64,000 nucleotides of DNA from Thiorhodovibrio winogradskyi (GCF_036208045.1 NZ_CP121472.1:1871531-1935530); one strand, 5' to 3'; positions 50,174 through 58,526 are shown, counted from the first letter of the stretch. The notes: generated from the letters alone by a model not told the origin. Numbers and translations are program-made.

Positions 50174-52849
50174 ATGGCTAGCAAAGCGAACCTGAAAACG
50201 AGCGGTCGCGAGGCCGCACTCGCCCGACGCCGCGCACTCTCCACCGGCGGCAAGTCGAAAGCTCATTCGGCAGCCGCCGAGCGCAGTCGCGGTGATTCAG
50301 CGCGTCAGCGGGCCAATTCTGGTGCCTCCCACTCTGTCGCTCCCTCGGCTGCCCCCGCAGGTGGCGCGCGGCGGCCAGCGGCGCCTGTCGCGGCAACCCC
50401 CGCGGCAATCCCCGCGGCAATCCCGGAACCGAGTTTCGGGTGGTCGCGGCCAACGCAAAACCCGACACCCCGGGCAAGCGGGGCGCGCACCAGGCCGCCA
50501 GCGGGTCGGGCGTCAGTGGCACGCGCCCGGCGCGAAGCCCTGTCGCGACAGGGTCGACGCGCGGTCAAGGCAGGGGATCGGGTGCGCGCTGACGTGCTCG
50601 CGCAACAGTCCGCCGCGCAGCCAAGCAATCCGGCACGAGCAGGGGCATCCGCCGCGCCGAGTCCGCAACAAAGGCATTCGGTCGCTGAGCAGACCCTCGG
50701 GCAACTGTCCGCCAAAGCCGACGTCAAACCTGGCAACGGCAGCGCGCGTATCGGTGCCGGCGCTCGTCTTGGTAGCAAGCCGGGCAATGGCTCGCGCCTT
50801 AGCCGCCGTGACAACGGCCTGGGCACGAAACCAACCGGGCGCATGCTGTCACTCGCCCGCCGCGCGGCTCAGTCCGGGCGCGGCAAGGCGGCCACCAATG
50901 CACCCACGTCCGCGGCCAGTCTGGCGCGCCAGGCCAATCCCAAGCTGTCAGGTCGGGAATTATCCCAGCGGGTGCGGGCGCAGCGCAGTCATAGTGGTGG
51001 CGCGGGTGAGCGCAAATCCGCGCCCGCTGGTCGCATACGGCCCAACGCCACGGCGCGCGGTGCCGAGGATCAGTACTGGAAGGTCGGCGTGAGCGAGACG
51101 GCGGCCGGTCAGACGGTGACCGGCACCCGGGTTGGTCGCAGTGTTAAAACAACGGGTGACGAGCCTAGCACCTGCCGTGCTGTTACTGGTACTGAATACA
51201 TGGGCGCGGATATTTTCCGTGAATTCTGCCACAGCGAGCCGCCGCGCAATGTGCCCAAGGTTGGTGTGAGCCCCTCGGCGCTCGGCAACCGCATCACCGG
51301 TAATGAGGTCGGTCGCTCCAGCCGGGTGACAGGCGACGAACCCGGTAGCTGCGAGCGTGTGACCGGAACCGAGTATCTCTCCCCGGCCCATTTCGAGGCC
51401 TTTTGTGATATTCGTGCCGGATCCGGTTTAAGCGGATCCGATGCGAGCAGAAGCAGCGGCCGTCGCACCGGCTTGACCGCTACGCAGGGCGGGCAGTCGG
51501 TCTCTGGCACCATGGTAGGTCGGCCCTACGTTGGTCATTCGGCGGCTGAAAGTTCGGTTCGGGTCACCGGCGACGAACAGGGCGCCGGCGTCAAAACCAC
51601 GGGCACTCAGTACACCAACGTGCAGAGCATTGCCGAGGGCATTCCAGCACATCAGGGCGGCGGTCGCTCGGCGGTCGCTCCCTCTCAGAGAAATGTTCCG
51701 GCCAAAAAGGCTGTTGCGGAGAGAATGGGTCAGCAGGCCGGATCCAGGGTTCCGCCAAAGGTGGCTGTTTCTTCCACGCTAGCTGGTGGTCGGGTGACTG
51801 GCACACTGGTCGGCCGCTCGGCTCAGGTCACTGGAGACGAGCCTGGCAGTTGTCGCTCGGTGACGGGTGATGAGTACCTCTCCAGCGAGCAGTTCGAGAC
51901 CTTTTGCAACACCCGCCCGGAGCCGGAAGCGTCCAAAGTTGGGGAGTCGCTCACGGCGCTCGGAAAGCGCGTTTCAGGCACTCAGACTGGCCGTTCCGGG
52001 CGGGTGACAGGCGATGAGCCCGGTACTTGCAAGGCGGTGACTGGCACGCCCTACGCCGGCATGGAGCAAGTGGCTGAGTATTGCGCGCCCGCGGCGGCCC
52101 AGGCCGCGCGCGAGCGCATGCTGCCCATGGCGCGACGCGGTGCCGGCATGACCGGCCGTGGGCCTGGTATTGGCGGCGCAATGACGGGTGATCGCCGTGG
52201 TGCCTGTGAACCTCTGACGGGCACGCCTTATCACGGTGCTGATCAACAGGCAGCAGCCTGCGCGGATGGGGGCCCGATGCAGATTGGCGCTGGCGCACTG
52301 GCGGCAACGCCCGATGAGCCCGACTTTCCGCAAGCGCTAACCGGCGCGCCCTGGCAGCAATTCAGTGTGAATTCACCAGCGCGTCAGGCCGATCATCAGC
52401 GTGCGGCTCGCACTGGCGCCGTGACTGGCACTAATAGCGAGGGTGGCGGACGTATTACTGGACCCTTCGGCATGGCGACGGGAAAGATCACTGGCACCGA
52501 GGAGTTTCGCTTCGGCGCCGGCAGTCATGGGCGGCGCGCGGAGGCTAGAGCGGTTGTTCCCGAGGGTAAGCCGGCGACACCAAGCGGTAACCGAGTGACC
52601 GGGGAAGGCCAGTCCGCCGGGCTGAAGATCACTGGTGACGACTGGGAAAGGGGCGAGCGCGTCACTGGAACCGAAGGCGCCTGGGCAAAGGGCCGCAATC
52701 CGACCCGTCCGGGTCCAATGTCGGCCATGCAGCCGCCGGAGCGCAAACGTAACGAGGAGACCCCCGTCCCTGTCAGTCGTGTCACCGGCAGCAGCGGCAG
52801 TACCGACCGCGGCTCGCTGATTACCTACTCTGGCGGAGCTCGCGGCTGA
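50174..52849 (+). CDS. csoS2: Carboxysome assembly scaffold CsoS2
   Basis: CsoS2 is the disordered scaffold that gathers RubisCO and joins it to the shell. From the ATG at 50174 there are 891 residues. The N-terminal region has four RubisCO-binding repeats (about residues 11-28, 112-132, 222-240, 259-281; e.g. GREAALARRRALSTGGKS). The middle region has six repeats of the VTGTxxGRSxxVTGDEPGxC type: about 303-352, 362-411, 432-484, 529-578, 588-637 and a short one at 657-696. The third lacks both cysteines. The C-terminal region ends in the conserved SLITYSGGARG shell anchor. A run AAAAAG after residue 510, between repeats 3 and 4, may be a frameshift site producing a short form, as known in Halothiobacillus. 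Confidence 0.96.
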   Translation: MASKANLKTSGREAALARRRALSTGGKSKAHSAAAERSRGDSARQRANSGASHSVAPSAAPAGGARRPAAPVAATPAAIPAAIPEPSFGWSRPTQNPTPRASGARTRPPAGRASVARARREALSRQGRRAVKAGDRVRADVLAQQSAAQPSNPARAGASAAPSPQQRHSVAEQTLGQLSAKADVKPGNGSARIGAGARLGSKPGNGSRLSRRDNGLGTKPTGRMLSLARRAAQSGRGKAATNAPTSAASLARQANPKLSGRELSQRVRAQRSHSGGAGERKSAPAGRIRPNATARGAEDQYWKVGVSETAAGQTVTGTRVGRSVKTTGDEPSTCRAVTGTEYMGADIFREFCHSEPPRNVPKVGVSPSALGNRITGNEVGRSSRVTGDEPGSCERVTGTEYLSPAHFEAFCDIRAGSGLSGSDASRSSGRRTGLTATQGGQSVSGTMVGRPYVGHSAAESSVRVTGDEQGAGVKTTGTQYTNVQSIAEGIPAHQGGGRSAVAPSQRNVPAKKAVAERMGQQAGSRVPPKVAVSSTLAGGRVTGTLVGRSAQVTGDEPGSCRSVTGDEYLSSEQFETFCNTRPEPEASKVGESLTALGKRVSGTQTGRSGRVTGDEPGTCKAVTGTPYAGMEQVAEYCAPAAAQAARERMLPMARRGAGMTGRGPGIGGAMTGDRRGACEPLTGTPYHGADQQAAACADGGPMQIGAGALAATPDEPDFPQALTGAPWQQFSVNSPARQADHQRAARTGAVTGTNSEGGGRITGPFGMATGKITGTEEFRFGAGSHGRRAEARAVVPEGKPATPSGNRVTGEGQSAGLKITGDDWERGERVTGTEGAWAKGRNPTRPGPMSAMQPPERKRNEETPVPVSRVTGSSGSTDRGSLITYSGGARG

Positions 52850-52886
52850 GTCCGGTTGTGGGTCAGGCTAACGGAATCATGCCAAG

Positions 52887-54779
52887 ATGTTAGGTCGCCA
52901 ACGTCAATCGCCGCGTTCGCTCGGGCTTGCCGCTCCAGCAAAGGCTCCCGTTGGCAGGGGATCGGATACGCGGACCAGTCGAAGCATGCGCTCAGGTGAA
53001 AAAACCTCGGCTTTTCGCCCACTATCGGCTGGAGCAGTCTCGGTGGTAGACGCCGACCAACCCAATGGGGATCAAATCTCAGTGGAACAGGCCGGCGCGA
53101 CACCGCGCGGTCGCGCGGCACAGGAAGCGGCCAGACGCGCGGCATCAGCGCGCGAGCGTTCGTCCGTGGCGGTGAAGCGCGCGACAAAGGTGCCTTCGCC
53201 GAGCGTGCGTACAGTGCGAAAACTCAAGACTAGTCAGCGCCCAGCGCCCCCGGGTGGCTTTGCCGGGGCTCGCGGCCGCGGCGCCAGGACGGTCCTGGTG
53301 AGTGATCAGGTGAGTGATCAGGGCACTGATCTGGACAGGCGAGCGCAGCTGTTCAACCAGCGCCTGCACCCGCTCACGGATGCCAGTGCCAATGCGCGTT
53401 TGTTCGACTATGAATCTCGGGTCAAGGAGTCTTTTGATCGCATTGTGCCCGTGCTCAAAGAGGTCGCGGCCATGCAGTGCGAGCCGCGCTTCGAAGAGCG
53501 GGCGCTTGAGTTGATCCGCGCGGAACTGGGTTATGAACTGCCGCGGGAGGAGATCACTAACGCTTGGGTGAGTGGGCTGGACATGCGGCGGCTGTTCGCG
53601 ATGTCGGTGTTCAAGACCTATCGCCGCATCAGCGATGAGTTCTACACCCATGATCCGCTCAGGGGGCGGGATCAGCAAGGATTTGATGCTTTTCTGCAGG
53701 GCTGTGGGTTTCATCTGCTTGATGTCACCCCCTGCGCGGACGGACGCCTGGCCCATGCTATCAGCTATGTGCTGCGTCTGCCCTATGCGGGCGTGCGACG
53801 CAAGTCCTATGCTGGCTCGCTGTTCGATGTCGAGAACACCGTGCAGAAATGGGCCGAGACTGAACTCATGCGCTTCCGCGAGGGGCGCCCAAACACGGCC
53901 GATGCGCCAACCCGATACCTGAAGACGGTCATGTACCACTTCAGCTCGGTTGACCCCTCGCACCAGGGCTGCGCGGCCCATGGTTCCGATGATGAACTGG
54001 CCGCGCGCGCCGGGCTGGAACGCCTGCAGGCTTTCCAGCAGGCGATTGAGAATACCTATTGCTGTGGTGCCTCGGTGGATTTGCTCTTGATTGGTCTGGA
54101 CACGGACACTGACGCTATCCGCGTGCATGTGCCTGACCGCGACAGTCACATCGACCTGACGCGTTGGGTCGATGGCCAGAAGCTCTACGAGATGACACGC
54201 GGCATGGCCCCGGAGCAGGCGCGAGGACATATTTTGGAGCTGGTGCGTGCTCACGCCGCCGAACATTCGCGCGCATGCGGTGGCGAGTCGCCGGCCGAGG
54301 GGATGCTGCGGCTGATCGCGCGACTGATAGAAAACAATATGTCGCAAATTGATTATGTGCGCGTCTACCATCAGGGTGGTTATGCCGACATCGGTCATGC
54401 CGAGCGCTTCATTGGTGCAGGCATCGGTTTCGAGGAAATTCAACTGCGCAACCTGACATATTTTGCCTATCTGGCGACGGTCGAGGAAGGCGCGGCCGAT
54501 ATGGACGTCGGCATCAAGATTTTCTCCGGGCTCAATGTCAGCCGCGGACTGCCAGTGCCGGTGATCGTGCGTTACGACTACCACGGTGGCGTGCCAGGGG
54601 CGCGTGAACGGGCCATTGAACATTGCGAGCGCATCGCCGGCGCGCTCAAGGCGCGCTACCCCAAGCTGTGCGCCGATGGGCTGCTGCACTGTTTGCGTGC
54701 CGTGCGTGACTGCGATGCTGGCGCGCCAATCGAGGTCGTTGGCTGTTCGCTTCAGTCCCAGAGCGCGGCGGCGCACTGA
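52887..54779 (+). CDS. csoSCA: Carboxysomal carbonic anhydrase CsoSCA
   Basis: CsoSCA (CsoS3) turns bicarbonate into CO2 inside the carboxysome. The 630 residues are longer than the roughly 515 of Halothiobacillus because of an N-terminal disordered extension of about 150 residues. The zinc site is visible: Cys283 in PCADGR with the Asp-Arg dyad, His351 in VMYHFSS and Cys362 in SHQGC, the His-Cys spacing matching the Halothiobacillus enzyme. The extension contains RGRAAQEAARRAASARERSS, which resembles a CsoS2 RubisCO-binding repeat. It is 37 bases after csoS2. Confidence 0.95.
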   Translation: MLGRQRQSPRSLGLAAPAKAPVGRGSDTRTSRSMRSGEKTSAFRPLSAGAVSVVDADQPNGDQISVEQAGATPRGRAAQEAARRAASARERSSVAVKRATKVPSPSVRTVRKLKTSQRPAPPGGFAGARGRGARTVLVSDQVSDQGTDLDRRAQLFNQRLHPLTDASANARLFDYESRVKESFDRIVPVLKEVAAMQCEPRFEERALELIRAELGYELPREEITNAWVSGLDMRRLFAMSVFKTYRRISDEFYTHDPLRGRDQQGFDAFLQGCGFHLLDVTPCADGRLAHAISYVLRLPYAGVRRKSYAGSLFDVENTVQKWAETELMRFREGRPNTADAPTRYLKTVMYHFSSVDPSHQGCAAHGSDDELAARAGLERLQAFQQAIENTYCCGASVDLLLIGLDTDTDAIRVHVPDRDSHIDLTRWVDGQKLYEMTRGMAPEQARGHILELVRAHAAEHSRACGGESPAEGMLRLIARLIENNMSQIDYVRVYHQGGYADIGHAERFIGAGIGFEEIQLRNLTYFAYLATVEEGAADMDVGIKIFSGLNVSRGLPVPVIVRYDYHGGVPGARERAIEHCERIAGALKARYPKLCADGLLHCLRAVRDCDAGAPIEVVGCSLQSQSAAAH

Positions 54780-54796
54780 GCGCGGAGCGAACTGTC

Positions 54797-55045
54797 ATGA
54801 AAATTTGTCAGGTTCTCAAGCCATTGGTGTCGACCAATCGGATTTCGGGCTTCGAGCACAAGCATCTGCAGGTGGTGCTTGACGGCAGCAGCAAGATGGT
54901 CGCGGTTGACGCGGTTGGAGCCATGCCGGGCGACTGGGTCATTTGCGTTGGCAGTTCGGCGGCGCGCGAGGCTGCTGGCAGCAAGGAATATCCAAGCGAT
55001 CTGACCATCGTCGGTATCATTGATAACTGGCAACCGGAGACCTGA
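54797..55045 (+). CDS. csoS4A: Carboxysome vertex pentamer CsoS4A
   Basis: CsoS4A is a CcmL/EutN-fold protein that closes the twelve vertices of the shell. The 82 residues start MKICQVLKPLVSTNRISGFE and contain VDAVGAMPGDWVICVGSSAA. It lies 17 bases after csoSCA and 29 before csoS4B. A and B are assigned by order in the operon. Confidence 0.95.
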   Translation: MKICQVLKPLVSTNRISGFEHKHLQVVLDGSSKMVAVDAVGAMPGDWVICVGSSAAREAAGSKEYPSDLTIVGIIDNWQPET

Positions 55046-55074
55046 ACCGGCGGCGCGGGTTGGGTGACTGGCGC

Positions 55075-55353
55075 ATGGATATTTTTCAGGTAGTCGGTAC
55101 GCTAGTTTGCACGCTGCGAGTGTCCGGTTTGGACCATTGCAGCCTGCGGGTGTTGCGCGATGCCAAAGGCAAGCTACAGGTCGCGACCGATCCGGTCGGC
55201 GTGCGGCCCGGGAATTGGGTATTCACAGTGAACGGCTCAGCCGGTCGCTATGCGATGGGGGACGCAAAAATTCTGACCGATCTGACCATCGGTGGAATTA
55301 TCGATGACTGGGAAACTGAAGTGATCCCGGTATCGGCGACAGTCGCGTCTTAG
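55075..55353 (+). CDS. csoS4B: Carboxysome vertex pentamer CsoS4B
   Basis: This is the second pentameric vertex protein. The ATG at 55075 (MDIFQVVGTLVCTLRVSGLD) gives 92 residues; an upstream TTG at 55060 is unlikely. DPVGVRPGNWVFTVNGSAGR and LTIGGIIDDWETE align with CsoS4A, which has LTIVGIIDNW at the same place. The two are clear paralogues. Confidence 0.94.
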   Translation: MDIFQVVGTLVCTLRVSGLDHCSLRVLRDAKGKLQVATDPVGVRPGNWVFTVNGSAGRYAMGDAKILTDLTIGGIIDDWETEVIPVSATVAS

Positions 55354-55409
55354 GCAAACCGAATGAAACTGATCGCGCCTCGGGCGAGTTGAAATGAGGA
55401 GACATTGAT

Positions 55410-55715
55410 ATGGCAGGCGAGAACTACGGTATCGCGCTGGGCATGATCGAGACCCGTGGTCTTGTGCCAGCGATCGAAGCGGCCGATGCGATGACCAAAG
55501 CCGCCGAGGTGCGGCTGATCGGGCGCGAATTTGTTGGCGGTGGCTATGTCACCGTGCTGGTGCGTGGCGAGACCGGCGCTGTAAATGCCGCTGTGCGCGC
55601 CGGCGCGGATGCCTGCGAGCGCGTGGGCGATGGCTTGGTGGCCGCTCACATCATCGCGCGTCCGCACGCGGAGGTGGAGTCGGTTTTGGAGTCGAGCGGG
55701 CAACAACGTCGCTAG
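55410..55715 (+). CDS. csoS1: Carboxysome shell hexamer CsoS1 (first copy)
   Basis: CsoS1 is a BMC-domain protein whose hexamers form the shell facets and pores. The 101 residues start MAGENYGIALGMIETRGLVP and show AVRAGADACERVGDGLVAAH with the family pore motif. It follows csoS4B by 56 bases with a GAGGAG ribosome site. It is identical to the next copy from residue 7 to about 88, though many codons differ. Confidence 0.97.
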   Translation: MAGENYGIALGMIETRGLVPAIEAADAMTKAAEVRLIGREFVGGGYVTVLVRGETGAVNAAVRAGADACERVGDGLVAAHIIARPHAEVESVLESSGQQRR

Positions 55716-55731
55716 GGGCCCGCTGATAGGC

Positions 55732-55753
55732 GGTTGATGGCCGCAACCTTTTT
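55732..55753 (+). terminator. Weak attenuator-like hairpin between the csoS1 copies
   Basis: GGTTG and CAACC form a 5-bp stem around 7 bases and are followed at once by TTTTT and a T-rich stretch up to 55766. The stem is short, so only partial termination is expected. It would reduce expression downstream of the first copy. Confidence 0.35.
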
Positions 55754-55790
55754 GCTTTTCTTTTTTAGCGTAGATAGACGGAGAAACACA

Positions 55791-56096
55791 ATGGCGAACG
55801 AAACCATGGGTATTGCGCTTGGCATGATCGAGACGCGCGGTCTGGTTCCTGCGATTGAGGCGGCGGATGCGATGACCAAGGCGGCGGAAGTGCGTCTGAT
55901 CGGTCGGGAATTCGTTGGTGGCGGCTATGTGACCGTGCTGGTGCGTGGTGAGACCGGCGCCGTGAATGCTGCCGTGCGTGCTGGTGCCGATGCTTGCGAA
56001 CGCGTCGGCGACGGTTTGGTCGCGGCACACATCATTGCACGTCCGCATCGTGAAGTTGAGCCTGTGCTGCCAACTGGCGGACCAGCGGCGTCCTGA
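55791..56096 (+). CDS. csoS1: Carboxysome shell hexamer CsoS1 (second copy)
   Basis: A second BMC hexamer of 101 residues starting MANETMGIALGMIETRGLVP at an ATG preceded by ACGGAG. The protein differs from the first copy only in the first six residues and after the IIARPH segment. Frequent synonymous differences show that the copies are old and kept alike by selection. A third copy (csoS1B) and csoS1D are not in the window. Confidence 0.96.
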   Translation: MANETMGIALGMIETRGLVPAIEAADAMTKAAEVRLIGREFVGGGYVTVLVRGETGAVNAAVRAGADACERVGDGLVAAHIIARPHREVEPVLPTGGPAAS

Positions 56097-56145
56097 TCTT
56101 CATCGGAATTCAACGCCAGCCCAAAGTGAGTTTGGTTTCGGCCGC

Positions 56146-56186
56146 TGCGCTGGCGGGCTTCTCAGGACGATAAGCCCGCCAGCGCA
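56146..56186 (+). other. Strong stem-loop after the shell genes
   Basis: TGCGCTGGCGGGCTT and AAGCCCGCCAGCGCA are perfect 15-bp inverted repeats around an 11-base loop, 50 bases after csoS1. No T-run follows, so full termination is not expected. It probably protects the shell-protein mRNA or partly blocks transcription into the bfr-like gene. Confidence 0.7.
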
Positions 56187-56297
56187 CTGAGCGCGACAAC
56201 TCTACCGAGTGTTCCGGCTTGGTGGCGCTGATGTTTTGTCGCGACCGGCCGCCCAGCACATTAACTCGGCACATCAAATATTTACCTTAGTCTACAG

Positions 56298-56777
56298 ATG
56301 ATGCAACAGCCAAGGGTTCACCCCCGCACTCTCGGGTATCTTGGGCGCGCACTGAGTCTGGAGTACTCAGCGGTGCAGCAGTACATGACTCAGGCCAACC
56401 TGGCGGATGTCTGGGGGCTGCGCGAGGCAGCGGATCGTTTTCGTCACGAAACGGTCGAGGAGATGCGCCATGCCGAGCGCATCGTCAAGCGTATGCTGGG
56501 TGTCGGGGTTGTGCCGAACTCCTCGCAGTTGCGCCCAGTCACCCTGGCCGGCAACCTGGTCGGTCTGCTCAGGCAAAATGCGGTGCTTGAGGCCGAGATC
56601 GTTGCGCTCTATGACGAGGCAACCCGGTTTTGTCAAAGTATCGATGACGGTGAAAGTGCCGAGTTTTTTCAGGGATTGCTAAACGACGAAATCGCCCATG
56701 CCGAGGAAGTTGACGCATGGCTGAAAAGCTTAAGCGGATTTGAAACAAAGGGATGGAATGACCGCGCCTACTTCTGA
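56298..56777 (+). CDS. Carboxysome-operon bacterioferritin-like protein
   Basis: The 159-residue protein has the bacterioferritin diiron ligands: Glu22 in SLEYSAVQQY, Glu55 and His58 in EEMRHAERI, Glu98 or Glu100 in LEAEIVALYDEA, and Glu131 and His134 in NDEIAHAEEVDAW. Genes of this kind are a regular member of alpha-carboxysome operons, but the function is not settled. An ATG at 56301 is an alternative start. The end overlaps the next gene by 20 bases. Confidence 0.9.
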   Translation: MMQQPRVHPRTLGYLGRALSLEYSAVQQYMTQANLADVWGLREAADRFRHETVEEMRHAERIVKRMLGVGVVPNSSQLRPVTLAGNLVGLLRQNAVLEAEIVALYDEATRFCQSIDDGESAEFFQGLLNDEIAHAEEVDAWLKSLSGFETKGWNDRAYF

Positions 56778-57078
56778 GACCCGTTTTGAGAATGGTTCTG
56801 GGCGCGAACCCAGTGAGGCTCCGCGTCGAGAGGGCTGGGTCCGGCGGGAACGCCCGATGCGCCTGGAGCGACGACTGGAGTTCCCAGACTATGAGGCGAC
56901 CAGAGTTTTTTTGGAGCGGGCAGGGGGTCTATCCGAGGAAATGGATCTGTACCCAAATCTCAGCTTCGGTCGGACCTACGTGAACATGACGCTATTTGCC
57001 GACGAGAACACAGGCGCGCTGAGCCCCGATGCCCTGGTATTCGCCGGGCGCATTGATCGATTGCTTGATCCGTCCTGA
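56758..57078 (+). CDS. Alpha-carboxysome RubisCO assembly factor (acRAF, pterin dehydratase-like)
   Basis: acRAF is a RubisCO chaperone with a pterin-4a-carbinolamine dehydratase fold. The 106 residues include LERRLEFPDYEATRVFLERA and MDLYPNLSFGRTYVNMTLFA. The His residues used for catalysis in true dehydratases are replaced (YPNLSFG), as expected for acRAF. The ATG at 56758 lies inside the end of the bfr-like gene, indicating coupling. A 115-base gap follows. Confidence 0.88.
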   Translation: MTAPTSETRFENGSGREPSEAPRREGWVRRERPMRLERRLEFPDYEATRVFLERAGGLSEEMDLYPNLSFGRTYVNMTLFADENTGALSPDALVFAGRIDRLLDPS

Positions 57079-57193
57079 ACGATAGTTATCCGACCTTAGC
57101 GCGATCAGGCCTAACGAGCAGGTCGCCATCCTGCGTGAAATCTTGATTCCCTTCCATGCGCGAGCGCAAGCCGCGCCCTGAGAGGTGTTTGCC

Positions 57194-57406
57194 ATGTCCG
57201 AGAACACTGAGACCCCGACTGCCTCGACTGATACATCTGCAAGCAACAGCACGACCAAGGCGGGCGCGGGGAGCGGGCGTCGCAAATCCTCTTCGTCGAC
57301 CCGCGGCACTGGCGTGTCTTCCGGTTCAGTGTCAACCTTGGGTCCGCTGCTCGATCCCATGCGCGAGGATGTTTTCAGTACCAGCACTCGGGTGTGGCCA
57401 GACTGA
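57194..57406 (+). CDS. Small disordered protein, candidate carboxysome-positioning protein McdB
   Basis: The 70-residue product (MSENTETPTASTDTSASNST at the start) is Ser/Thr/Gly-rich and should be disordered. A basic patch GSGRRKSSSSTRGTG lies at about 26-40, and the C terminus ends with DPMREDVFSTSTRVWPD. Family knowledge: proteobacterial alpha-McdB proteins are short, disordered, encoded at the end of cso operons and have an invariant tryptophan at the C terminus. Trp68 and the location fit, so I propose an McdB-like protein. No ParA-type McdA gene is near, which would make it an orphan. Unrelated small proteins with a chance C-terminal Trp cannot be excluded. Confidence 0.5.
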   Translation: MSENTETPTASTDTSASNSTTKAGAGSGRRKSSSSTRGTGVSSGSVSTLGPLLDPMREDVFSTSTRVWPD

Positions 57407-57455
57407 TTTTTCCTTGCGTGCACAATCGCTTGCCAACGGGCTCGTGGCGTCTCTG

Positions 57456-58526
57456 ATGGCGCTAAAATGCACGACCAAAGCTGGGCTGTCGGATCAGGAT
57501 CCGGGGAGCTCGGGTGCCGATTATCTGGTTCGCCACTGCACTCTACGCCAACTCCAGTTGCTCGAGGCCATTGTGCGGCTCGGGAGCTTTACCCGTGCCG
57601 CCGAAGAGCTGTTTCTCACACAGCCGACGGTGTCGATGCAAATCAAAAAGCTCGCGGAATCCATCGGCACACCACTGTTTCATCATGTCGGGCGCACAGT
57701 TGAGCCAACCGACGCTGGACGCGAGGTTTACGCGGCCTGCCGCGACATCCTAAACGGCCTCGCCAACCTTGAAACCAAGCTAGCGGATCTCAAAGGTCTG
57801 CGGCGTGGCCGGTTGCGCTTGGGCGTCATGACGACGGCGACCTATGTCGCGCCGGAGATTCTGGGGGCGTTCTGCCAGCGCTACACCGGCATTGATGTGT
57901 CCCTGAATGTCACCAATCGCGATCAACTTCTCGAGCGGCTCTGTGCTCAGGATGACGATCTCTATGTCATGGGCCAACACCACGACTTCGGGCAAGAGGT
58001 GGAGGCCGTGCCTTTTGCACCCAATCCGCTGGTGATGATCGCGCGTAGCGATCATCCGCTGGTTGGACAGCCCGGGATTCCCATGAGCCGTCTGGCTGAT
58101 GAGGATCTGCTGCTGCGCGAGCCCGGCTCAGGTGTGCGTGATGCGGTTCTCGGGCACTTCGCCAGGTCAGGCGTCGAGCCTCGTGTGCGTATGCAGCTTG
58201 GCAGCAGCGAAACCATCAAGCATGCCATTCTTGGCGGCTTGGGCATCTCGGCACTATCGTTGCACTCGGTGCGGCTCGAAAGCGGCGGTGGGCGCTTCGC
58301 GGTGCTGGATGTGGAGGGTTTCCCTATTCGGCGGCGTTGGCACATCGTCTATTCGCGATCACGCGAGCTGTCGCTGGTTGCGCGGACCTTTCTTGATTTC
58401 GCCATTGCCAGTGAACCCGATATCCGGGCTCAACTCGATGAAGCAATGGCGGCCTTAAGGCGCGTGTCAGGACTCCCCGCAGCCGTGGCAACCTCTTCCG
58501 CTATCCCCACTGGAGTCATCTCATGA
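57456..58526 (+). CDS. cbbR: LysR-type regulator of CO2 fixation (CbbR-like)
   Basis: CbbR-type proteins activate cbb genes in response to metabolites such as RuBP or NADPH. The ATG at 57456 gives 356 residues. The helix-turn-helix is HCTLRQLQLLEAIVRLGSFT, RAAEELFLTQPTVSMQIKKL. The effector domain has GVMTTATYVAPEILGAFCQR and LLREPGSGVRDAVL, typical of CbbR/CmpR. It follows the carboxysome genes in the same direction, whereas cbbR is often divergent from cbbL. Its stop overlaps a start codon of purK (ATGA). Confidence 0.88.
   Translation: MALKCTTKAGLSDQDPGSSGADYLVRHCTLRQLQLLEAIVRLGSFTRAAEELFLTQPTVSMQIKKLAESIGTPLFHHVGRTVEPTDAGREVYAACRDILNGLANLETKLADLKGLRRGRLRLGVMTTATYVAPEILGAFCQRYTGIDVSLNVTNRDQLLERLCAQDDDLYVMGQHHDFGQEVEAVPFAPNPLVMIARSDHPLVGQPGIPMSRLADEDLLLREPGSGVRDAVLGHFARSGVEPRVRMQLGSSETIKHAILGGLGISALSLHSVRLESGGGRFAVLDVEGFPIRRRWHIVYSRSRELSLVARTFLDFAIASEPDIRAQLDEAMAALRRVSGLPAAVATSSAIPTGVIS

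Noticed and set aside
53145-54776. Open frame of 543 codons on the minus strand of csoSCA
   Set aside because: It mirrors the conserved carbonic anhydrase frame. High GC removes stop codons on the opposite strand; there is no ribosome site or protein family match.
56146-56186. Reading the 15-bp stem-loop as a rho-independent terminator
   Set aside because: No T-run follows on the plus strand, and the bfr-like and acRAF genes of the same operon type continue downstream, so it is listed as a stem-loop only.
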